A DNA stretch of 64,000 nt from Tetraselmis striata (taxonomy: Eukaryota; Chlorophyta; Chlorodendrophyceae; Chlorodendrales; Chlorodendraceae). The position numbers and the translations under genes were made by a program. The notes under the pieces were generated by a model. It was not told the DNA's origin and did no database searches. It worked only from the letters and a program-made list of their open reading frames with translations. Positions 54,426 to 64,000 of the stretch are shown one piece after another (within the stretch, counting starts at the first letter, position 1; the number at the start of each line of letters is the position of its first letter). The stretch is taken from the NCBI GenBank assembly GCA_006384855.1, contig VCJN01000206.1, positions 124,001 through 188,000 on the forward strand. The letters are read 5' to 3'.

Positions 54426-57400
54426 CTACATCTCCTCGGTTGCGACGCGGTCCAGCGCTGCGCTGGAGGCCCGGAAGTCCAGAGTGACAAACACTGGCTC
54501 CGCGCCCTCCCCGGACTCAACATGATCGCGCCACTTCTCCATCTTCTCCGAGCACAGTAGGCCACGACATCCACGATCAGCGGAGACAGACCACATTGAC
54601 ATTGGGGATGGTCCGCCGCAAACGCCACGCAGAAAACGACAGGTGACAGGAGGGATCGGGGATGAGCCCCTCGCTCTACTGCTAATAACACATGGACTAA
54701 ACTAGAAAATTTCGATGTTGAGCTTGGAAGCATGAGACTGAGGGGTAAGGTTGCCAAGCTACCCGGCCGGCGCTTGGTACCACAGACACAGACACACACA
54801 GACACACACACACATATGTATATACATATGTATATGTGGGTGTAGATAAAGAGAGAGAGAGAGAGAGAGCGAGCCTCAGTTCATTCACAGGAATAAACTA
54901 TCAATAAGAGGGACATCTTTCTGTCAGAGGCGCCATAATGTATTGCCAAGGAGTGCCTTCTTTTCCGATAGAATTGACGCAGAAACACCCGAGGCTAAAC
55001 GGTGGTGTACATGAAAACGCACTTTTACCCTACATGGAGTATTTGCCTTGCTGCGTGCGGGTAGACAAGGGGGGGAGGGGGAGGGGGGGGGGGGGGGGAG
55101 CGCCGTACCAAGTGCTTTGCCAGCGCATTGTGGGGGATGGGCCCCTCCACCAGGGTGTCGTGGATGCGCAGGTGGCGCACGCAGCAGATGTTGTCTTCGT
55201 CCGTGGTGTACTCGTTGCTGCCCGCGTTGAGCGACAGCTCGCAGTTGAGGAAGAGCAGCTTCTCCAGCATCGCCACGTCGTCGCGCAGGTCGAGGTTGAG
55301 GCGGTAGTGCAGGTTGGGGACGGAGAGGCGGACCGCGTTGCACCACCCCAGCCGGCGGCAGACCTCCACCTGCAAGCAGCGCGGGGGAGGCGCAGCAGGT
55401 ACCCGTGAGTAGGGCAGCACGCAAGGGAGTAGGTGTGAAATTGAATTTGAGGAGTGGAAACATAATTTCGTGTTGTATTTATATCCAATTTCATATGTAT
55501 GAATATAAATATCTGCTGGATATGAATATAATATTCACAAATGACTGTGGTGGTCCGTACGTGGTACCGGACTGCGTCAGACGGGCAACATCCACAGGCG
55601 TACTCTACTGAGGGATTACAACCGTACAAATGCGGGGCAGAAACATGCAATCAGTTGCCTTGTATTTGTATTAAATGCGGTATGACGCATGTGAGCAGAC
55701 AACTCGCATTTATGGACTGGGGACAGCAAAACTTCAGAGGCCATGGCTGGACAACTCCGCGAATAAATAATACGTGGACAAGTGTAGTATTTAGAAAACA
55801 TGTAACAGCCAAAGTTGCGGTGCCACTTGAAGCTGAACGATACAGAAAGATACAACACAGTGCAGTAACTACCCGTAACCGCACTTTGGATTCGCGGTAA
55901 AGTGCCGTTTTTAACCCCCCCCCCCTTCCCCCCCTCCCATGAAAGGATAACTACATTGTTTACCTTGAAATATATCATGGATATCCTAACTACCCGTAAT
56001 GGCAGCAAAACAAATCAGATTTTGATCCATAAACCGAATTAAGTGTTACGGGTATATTATTGTGATTGGAGTCGCTACATGTATTTAAAATATGTCTCCC
56101 GGAATTGACATCAAGGGCACCTACGCCAACATGTGCGCCTGCCATACGGGTGCCGGCCTCATCCCACCTGCGTGTTCCTGCGGGAGCACGTGTAGCAGTC
56201 GCCCAAACGTCGGCGTGCGCAGGTCCACGATGCTCTGGTAGCAGCTCACCACCACCTCCGCCTTGTGCCCCGCGTCGTCAAACAGCGCCGCCAGGAGGTC
56301 CACCTGCGGGGGGACAGAGGGGCGGGGGGGGGGGGGGGGCGGGGGAAGGCAACAGGTCACGCTCGTCAACGCTGCCAGGCCACTCACGTACTCGCCGGCC
56401 TGCGCGGGTCGACACCCGGGGCGCACCTGCGCGGACGTCATGTGGTAGCTGCCGGCCACGCGGCGGATGAGGCCCAACGCCGTCGTGTGGTTCCGCCCCT
56501 TGACCTGCACCCGCCAACAATTCAGAGCGATCAGGATCGACACATTCAATCTCATCGCTCCGGTCTCACCATTCATACACGGTTGTTTTGGGCGATTTTC
56601 TGGAAATATTTCGGAATAAACAACGAAAATCCCACGGATATCCCACCTAGGTGTTAAAACCGAATTCGTTCTTTCTCGACCGGCGAGCCCACTTGAAAGG
56701 TACGGTAAGGGCGTGCACAAAGGGAAGCCGCGCAAGTGTATCTGTGTGCGGGTATGTGTACGCGCGCGCCATGCGATCATAGTCGCGAATAAACCATCAA
56801 GCGCACAAAGCGCAGCGAGGCGGAAGAGTCACCTTGAGCAGCCGCTGGACGTCAACCTCCTCCTTGCCCTTCTTTCCCTTCTTCCCCTTGCCCTTTTTGC
56901 CGGCCGCCTCGTCCTTCTTCGGCATGACCTGCGCGCCACACGACGGGGACACCTTAGCGCACCGTAAGGATGAGTCGGGGCAGTGCCGCAACGGTGCTCC
57001 CCTAGGAACTGCAGGTACGAGCCGGCGGCCGATGCCCTCCGCAATGTCAAATTCCCGGACCACATCGGGATTAACATTCCCGCCAGATAATCTTTACGAT
57101 ATATAGGGTTTCAGGGTTTCGAAGGCATCTGGGTTTAAAATGATGCACGGCTGAGTAATAGGGCAAGTAATGATCAAGGACACCGTAGTTACCACGGTAA
57201 CCAGGGGTTTGCCATGTAATAATTGTTTGGTTACTCCCCGCGAATAAGAGAGGGAAAACAACATACTCACATGAAAATACCACAATGCCTAATGACGAAA
57301 AATGCACGGATGCCCTGACTCAACATATTGCCAGAGTATTGAATTGTTTTCAACCCCCCCGAACCCAATCAAATGGCACAAGTGGCAAAGGGGGAAGGTA

Positions 57401-60400
57401 GGGGGATTGGTGGCCATGATGATATTAATGGTAGATGCGTAGGTAAAAACTTATGTGAGGAGACTATGACAGGGGTTGTCAAACAAGTGTATATCATCAC
57501 GCCGGTAATCGCATGATTTTTGGTGTTAATCGTATGAATTTCCAGCCGGTGTACGAGCCGCACTGCGTTCCGCGTTTTCATAGTACTTCATGTAATGTTT
57601 GCAATTTCCGTAAGAATCGCTCAAATGAGGTCGTACAGCTTGGAGGTGGGGGCGGGGCGGGGCTTAGGGTTTCAGGGCGGCCGCACCTCCGGGATGAGCG
57701 ACGGGTCCTCGCCGTGCGGCACCGTGTTTGATGCCGAAGTCGGGCGCCGCGATGCGGCCCAGCGCCGCCTGCGTCATCTTCATCACCAGCCCGGTGTGGG
57801 CCAGCCCGGCAAACTGCTTCTTGGTTGCCGCCAACGCTGCCTGGCGTAGCAAGCCCGGCAGCACATAGTGTGAGGAAATGACACTGTAATAAGGTGGTAG
57901 ACCATACACTTGCGCCATGTTGATAATTACTTGGAGCAATATGCTAATAATGGATCCGCTGATTTGGGCACTCTAGGCTTTAGGGTTCACAAAACCCTTC
58001 ATTCCGCACTGCCGGTGGGATTCATAATTGTATACTGTCACCCCAAGAAACTCCAAGCCGGAAGTTAATTAGCGAAGTAAAGTTGTGCGTTATTGTATTA
58101 CAGTATTCACCCAAATGCAGCAACAGTAAATGTTCAAATGTGAGCACTGGTACACGTTGTCATGTGATCGTTACGTCGCACTGAAATGCCCCGCTGCGCA
58201 CCTGCTTCTCCTTCACCTCCGCCTTGGGCGCCTTGGCCAGCTTGGCATTATCCAGCTCCACCGCCAGCCGGGCCACCTCTGCCTCTAGGCGGCTGTATTC
58301 CGACAAGCCGGTCACGGCGTCGCCCTGGCTGCCGGGGCCTGGCGCTGCCGCCCCCATGTCCTCCACGATGGCCTGCGACGCACACCGGCAGGAAATCACT
58401 CAGATGCGCCGAGATTTAGGTCGGTAGGAAGCAAGCAGATTCATCGCTCAGATCGTCCGAGATTTGAGTCGGTGGGAATTAACTTCACACGTCGCTCAAA
58501 TCGACAGAGTTGGGCCGGTGGGAATCAACAGAACTCGTCGCTATAATCTACAGATATGGGTCGGTGGGAATCAACAAAACTCAGCGCTGATGCACCGAGA
58601 TTTGGGTCGGTCGGTAGGCATCAACAGGCCTCGTCACTCGGATCGGCCGTCATTTGGGTTGGTCAGTGGTAATGAACAAGACTCGTCACTCATATCGACC
58701 GACATTTGGGTCGGTCAGTGGTTATCAACAAGACTCGTCGCTCAAAGCCTCAGATCGACCGAGACTTGGGTCGGTCGGTGGAATCAACAAAATTCGCCGC
58801 TCAGATCGTCCGAGATCTGGGTCGGTGGGAATCAACAATATTCGTCGATTGGATCGTCCAAGATTTTGGTGGGTGGAAATCAACGAGATATTCGCCGCCC
58901 AGGTCGACAGTACCAGTGCTTGGATCAGTGGCGCGGAAATCGATAAATCCGACTAACTGCGGCGAGGTTACAAAAAAGTAGACTTGTTCATTGATATCTT
59001 GTGGTCGCAAAGAGGTTTGCACTGACTCGCAACAACGTGACTCTCCCATGAAGCAGGGATCATCCGAAGGCTTGGCTGTGCATGGTACCCGGGTGCATGG
59101 TGACTGGATCAGGGCGGTATTGGCGGGGGGTCGGCTGCCCGGAGCAGTGAATCACCGCGTCGCGAGCGCGACGCACCTCAGCCGTCTTGATATGCTCCGA
59201 AACCAGCGCCTTGGCCATCACCGCCGCCATGCCGTTGCTCAGCTGCGGGTTGGAAGCCTGCGCCGAAAGAAGCGAGGTAACGGTGGGCCTAGGATGAGGG
59301 CAAGTGCCAGGATGATAGCCAAGAAGGTGAAGGGAAGGGAGTCGCAGGACCGAGGGCGCGATGGCAATGAGGCCCCGACCTGCGCCTCCAAGGTGTGAGG
59401 GCTTCGCATGAGGTCGCCGCTGAGCTCCCGCGGCAGCGGCCCCCTGCCAGCCTCCACGTAGCTAACAAAGTCAAACGCCAGGGCGCCGCGCTCCGGTAGT
59501 TCGTACGACGATGGGTCGATGCCAACGCCGTCCACCAGCTGCCCGTTCACCCGCATGTTGCGCCAGCAGGCGGCTGCCCTGGCAGGTTCGCAGCAGCCCG
59601 CCTGTACCTCCGCATGCCAGCAGCCCAGCAGGCGCGACGCCACCAGCTGGGACAGGACGAAGGCAGGGGCAGGGGGGGGGGGAGCAACATTGGTGAAAAT
59701 GGCGGAAGAGGGATGTTTTCTCGACATACATTTTCATATTCCTGGGCTCTTCCGCTCTTGTCGTGATCAACCGGCCCAGAGATACTATTCGCCGGCACAC
59801 TGGCATGGACTGTCAGCCTAGTGACTAGTGGGAGACACGTACAGCAGCGGCCCCATGTGCAAGTATGATAGACTACCGCGGATACTGATGAGATCGTAGT
59901 CCCGTACCAACAGCGCCGGGTAGCTGAGCTGGCCTGGTATCACTATACGTACGCTCGGGGTTCCGTGGGGTTTCTAGGCTCTCACTAGAAACCCACCGGC
60001 AATATACCGGACGCACGGTGTAAAACAATGCCGGGTGTCTCGGCAACCAAATGGCTGTGCGTCCGAACAATGCTACACAACAAGGTTGGTGGCGGGCGTT
60101 GATCAAAGCCTGTGCGGCATTTATGGGTAGAATTCTGTGAGGGAGGGGGCGGGATTAGGTGTAGCCCATCTAGGGTTTCCGCGGTGAGGTGAGGGCGGGG
60201 GCACATGAGTACATAGCATGCGGGCAATATGAATGGCATTTTTTTTTTCTGCAGCCACGCTTTTGGCTCGCTAGACAGTTTTTGCCCCCCCCCCCCCCCC
60301 CCCACCCCATCAAAGAGAGAAAATATAGCATTTCGGGAAATTCATCAGAATGCACCACAAAGTATCCAGCGTGCGAAATTCTCATTTATTTTTGCGAGCC

Positions 60401-63400
60401 GCAAACCCAATTAAACTGCTACCCTACGTATGAGACCTTATTACTACCGCCTATGGTGATCCCTCTCTCTCTAGATGTCCATACCTTTCCTATACATATA
60501 CATCATAGTCGCTATTTATCAGTGCAGTAATATTTTCGTGCTCGTGGCCATAACCCGCAGTGTTTTGGCGTGCCGTGTGTCATGGGTAACATTGGAGTTG
60601 CGAGCGGGAGTGAGGGAGGGGGCACCTTGTCGAGCCCAAGGCCCATGTCGAGGTCGTAATGACGCGTGAGGTTGCGGGGGTCGAGGCGGTCCAGCAGGCC
60701 CAGCGCCTCGTCCACCCGGAGCGCCTCGTCCTCCGACAGCGCGGGGCGCATCACTGTGTCGAGGGCCATGGGATCCACGAGCCGGCAGAAGAGGAACGCC
60801 GCCGCGCTGACCTTCTCCTGTGACCAGGTGAAGCACCGCAGCAGCTCGTGGGCCTGTGTCGGACGGCGGCGTATCAGGACATCGTTCGCCCTTTAATATG
60901 ATACTTGATTCTTCGCTTTGGTGGTGCTGGCATATTAACATCAGAGGCAAGAAATTATCAAAGACTGGCGGGCGTATCGGCGCTCACATCCTGCGCCCTG
61001 AGGTACACCTCCGACGGCAGCGCGCAGATGAAGCTCATCAGCCACTCCTCCGAGCAGACCCGCAGGTCGACCTCCGCCAGCGCGGCCCGTAGGTAGTCCC
61101 TGTCGACCGGCGCTTGGGCCTCCGGGACGCTCACGTTGTGCGTCTGGAACTCGACCTGCGTCGGCAGCATTATCCATGCCGCGTCACCATACTCGTATAG
61201 GGATGGGGACAAGGCGGGCTATTTCGACCCGGGTTGGAGTGGAGACACAGTTTTGGCATTGGCAACGCAAACTGGACGAGTGTATTGGTAGTTGGCTACC
61301 CGCAGCAACAAGCAATAGTCGTTTGGCGACGAGTCCGGAAGTCAGCAACAGGTCGCCGACGACAAACATGAAGCGAGTATACCTTTATCCCTGGCAATAA
61401 CTTGACATAGTCATTTGACAACACTTCCCAAAGTCGCCAGCGAATCGCCGACGACAAACATGACAGCGATACTGATGTGCCACCGAGGCCAATGCCGACA
61501 CAACGAGAGGTAGCGTGCGTGGGTGAGAGGCAGCCGCTCACCAGCAACTCCCCTTCCTCAGGCAGCTGGCTAAGCGACCCGGCGGCCTTCCCGACCTTCG
61601 CGCCATCCTCGCTCTCCTTCCCAGCCGCCGCCACCGACTGGACCGTCTGCGCCTTCTTCGGCGTCGGCTTCCCGGCCAGTTGGCGCAGCGGCGCGTGCGC
61701 TCACGGCGGCCATCCACTCCTCCCAGATTACGTCGTTCAGCCGCAGCGGCGCGCCGTTAAGCTTGCAGGATGCCCAGGAATGGCGCCCATCCTTGCGCCA
61801 GCGCAGCAGCAGCTCCCGCAGCACCTGCGTGAACAAGGGAGGGCGGGCAAGCGGTGGTGAGCTGGTTTTAACCCGTGTGTATACTCCTGGCGAGCGTGCA
61901 ATTCTGGTTTCGGAGCCACACCGTTATTGAACACAGATTGTTGTTATTGTTCGATGTGAAACATGGTTTTGGAGCTGGCGTTCAGGTACTGATTAGGGCC
62001 AATTATGCATTCCGGCCGCTCGGTGTTGCGGCGGTACCGGTATTTGGTTTTGCAGCTGTATTTGGCCATCTCCCCGAGTCGCCGATAGATATTTATCTCG
62101 GAGTGGGTGCGCTGTTTCGTAAAATGATGGCGGATTGGTTCTAGTATCAATGGCGACATGGATTGTACTACACTCATCCAGCCGGAAACATCCTCGCTGA
62201 CAACATGCTGTTGACATGGTACATGCACCTGTGATCAATAAAGTAAAACACCTTCATGATGCGGCCTGTACTACTTATTGGCAAAGTTTGATGTCAATCA
62301 GAAAGATCGCAAGTGAACTGTGATTTGCGCCTCCTTGCACAGGGGATGCAATTTTCAGGTACAGGTTGAGGGAGGTGTGCAGGAGGGGCGTCCTCACCAG
62401 GCAATTCCCGGGAAACTTTAGACTCAGGCGGTACACACAGTGCGTGGCGGTGCGGTCAAAGGTGATGTCTGAGCCAGCAACAACCGCCAAGTGCGACACG
62501 GTGCTGGATGGCGTCGCCCTGGTAGCGGCCGCAGGTGCGCCGCTGCCATTGCCCACAGTAGCGGCCGCAGCCGTGCCGGCGCTCAGCGCGATGTGGTGCA
62601 GATTGGCGTTGGCCATGTTGATGCGACCCACCGCGGCGCTCGTGCTCAGCCGGATCAGCTGGCTGGCGGCGGAGCGGCCCAGCGGGTTGTCCCCAATGAG
62701 GACGGTCAGGTTTGGCAGTGGGTTGGCCTGGGGCATCCCACACAATCGACTGGGTTAGTTCTGGCAAACGAACGACTTCGCCATTGCGGCCAGTTTATGG
62801 TGCGCACACACCCTTTGGATTTTCAGATAACACAGCCTTAAGATGTTTCATTACTCTAATACACGTCCGAGGAAAAGTTCCAATAGACGTTCCAAGACAA
62901 GTTGGAATTTGGAGATATAGTGGCTTTTTCAAGGAAATTCACAAAAAAATGTATGTTCATGATCAAGTAAAACATAACAATCAAGTACTAGACAGTGTAT
63001 ATGAAGTAAATTGACAGTTGAATCAGCGATGCGTCGATTTTTCAGAAAATTTTAAAAGAACGGGTTCTATATCACTGGCCTACAGTTCCATGAATTGCAT
63101 TGCCAGCGCTTTGAAGTACCAGCAGCGAGCGTTTGCATTGCCAGCGCTTTGAAGTACCTGAGTTTTTTTTCCATTAGCAGCAGCGAGTACCAGTACCAGT
63201 ACCAGTACCAGTACCAGTACCAGCAGTTCTGGGGAACCGCCCTTTTTGTAATTCACACCAGTACCAGCAGTACCAGCAGCGACTAGCGAGTACCAGTACC
63301 AGGAGGATTACCAGCAGCGAGCGTTCGCATTGCCAGCGCTTTGAAGTAGTCGGTACCAGAGGTTTTTTTCCGTTACCAGCAGCGAGTAGCGAATACCAGT

Positions 63401-64000
63401 ACCAGTACCTCCCAACCGTGAGATCGTAATCGGACGGCTGTGTAACTAAGGACCGTGGGCGGGTGGGTGGGTGGGCGGGTGGGTGGGTGGATTATAGTGC
63501 TTAGTAGTACATTTCAGTATATAAGCGCTTTAGTCATGCACCTATAGGCCCGATCCGCTGCACTATACGGTACCCGTACGGCAATAAAGCTCACCGCCGA
63601 AAAATCGACGCTTCATTGGATAATAATCAAGCACTGTACAGTACAACATAAATCGTCATTCCTCTGGATCTTCAGTACTCTTATTGGATGTGTTTATATC
63701 AAGTACGGTGGATCAATGGCATTTATATCGGACAGAGGAGGCAGTGGTGCTGAAGATCAAAACTGGAGGGCGAGGCGGCAACGCTGTAGCGCTACCTCAA
63801 GCACGGCACACAACGAGGTCACGGACACGGGCCCGAGCCGATTTGCAGCAAGGTTGACCCAGCGCAGATCCTCCGCCTCCGCCAAGCCGGCGATGAGTGC
63901 CGCGCCGCCGTCATCGCCGAGGTAGCAGCCAGCCAGGTTGAGCCGCACCAGCCGGCCGTTGGTGGTCAGCGCCTCGCCGAGCGCGCCGCCGCCGCGAATG
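54426..64000 (-). CDS. LRR protein with DUF4476-like segments (5' end outside window)
   Basis: Exons in coding order: 64000-63796, 62727-62341, 61824-61705, 61646-61542, 61155-60988, 60853-60626, 59646-59380, 59257-59177, 58372-58202, 57840 to about 57723 or 57687, about 57091-57019, 56928-56833, 56504-56427, 56303-56190, 55369-55109 and 54545-54426. Nearly all joins are phase 0; only the link from 57840 to 57019 does not close. The first exons are leucine-rich repeats (RLVRLNLAGCYLGDDGGAAL; LRWVNLAANRLGPVSV; LPNLTVLIGDNPLG). Later exons have AHELLRCFTWSQEKVSAAAF with FCRLVDPMALDTV, and GSYHMTSAQVDLLAALFDDA with YQSIVDLRTPTF, resembling DUF4476. One exon is lysine-rich (KKGKGKKGKKGK). The end is RVATEEM-stop. 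Function unknown; probably a large scaffold. Confidence 0.75.
54785..54872. repeat. ACACAG/GAGA microsatellite
   Basis: Alternating ACAC, TATG and GAGA repeats in the last intron of the LRR gene. Confidence 0.9.
55072..55099 (-). repeat. C tract (sense) beside the LRR-gene donor at 55108
   Basis: A long + strand G run begins a few bases beyond the GTACGG donor of the 55369-55109 exon. A similar tract at about 56322-56339 lies in the intron between 56427 and 56303. Confidence 0.9.
58397..58920. repeat. Intronic minisatellite, about 10 units of 46-59 bp
   Basis: Units follow the pattern CGTCGCTCAGATCGACCGAG, then ATTTGGGTCGGT and GGGAATCAACAA. They fill much of the intron between exons 59177-59257 and 58202-58372. 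Unit lengths let one + frame stay open for 160 codons, which I do not consider a gene. Confidence 0.92.
60284..60303. repeat. C tract of opposite polarity in an LRR-gene intron
   Basis: About 19 C on the + strand, hence G on the sense strand, between exons 60626-60853 and 59380-59646. It is the exception to the sense-strand C pattern. Confidence 0.9.
63010..63625 (-). repeat. Interspersed element, copy 2 (inverted)
   Basis: Reverse complement of 49592-50325, lacking the nested LINE tail. It lies in the intron between the first two LRR exons in the window. It includes about eight CAGTAC units (63184-63222) and a GGGT/GGGC stretch at 63460-63490. Confidence 0.88.

Noticed and set aside
58464-58946. 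160-codon open frame on +
   Set aside because: Produced by the minisatellite unit length; it lies in an intron of the - strand gene.

Overview
The window is nuclear DNA of a GC-rich microbial eukaryote, most likely an alga. Genes are split by many short introns, the gene-poor stretches are full of transposable elements, and one gene encodes a cytochrome b5-fused front-end fatty acid desaturase of the kind used for long-chain polyunsaturated fatty acids. Ankyrin-type repeats of the LQWAxxxGCPW form and a ROCO protein with a SHRW/WCxxE domain are also typical of algal protists. The sequence alone does not decide between green alga, haptophyte and stramenopile. Exon limits below were placed by hand from splice sites, codon phase and protein continuity.

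Layout. 0.65-1.8 kb (+): small gene ending in a FAM13-like motif. 2.97-13.68 kb (+): about 13-exon gene for an LRR-Roc-COR protein with an MGC acylation start and a C-terminal TIR-like domain. 15.0-19.3 kb (-): about 8-exon front-end desaturase with HPGG and all three histidine boxes. 19.5-25.9 kb: no recognised gene, several repeat families. 25.9-29.6 kb: PIF/Harbinger DNA transposon, with a three-exon SANT/Myb-like gene on + and a broken DDE transposase on -. 29.93-41.5 kb: Ty3-like LTR retrotransposon with ~1.05 kb LTRs, broken gag-pol frames, an extra ORF with a membrane segment and a PHD finger after integrase. 41.6-45.8 kb: paired direct repeats around a 5'-truncated LINE, plus a tRNA-like sequence. 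45.8-52.0 kb: decayed repeats. 52.1-53.45 kb: ankyrin-repeat pseudogene. 54.4 kb to the window end (-): about 15 exons of an LRR protein with DUF4476-like segments, whose 5' end lies outside.

Common features. Introns often begin GTGC rather than GTGAGT/GTAAGT, and many carry a long C tract on the sense strand close to the 5' splice site. A dispersed ~150 bp repeat sits in several introns. The host genes look unrelated in function (signalling scaffold, lipid desaturation, LRR proteins); nothing resembles an operon.

The most unusual signals are the ROCO/TIR-like fusion and the retrotransposon. In the retrotransposon, the sequence immediately after the 5' LTR is a perfect 22-base inverted copy of a segment inside the LTR, which suggests self-primed reverse transcription.
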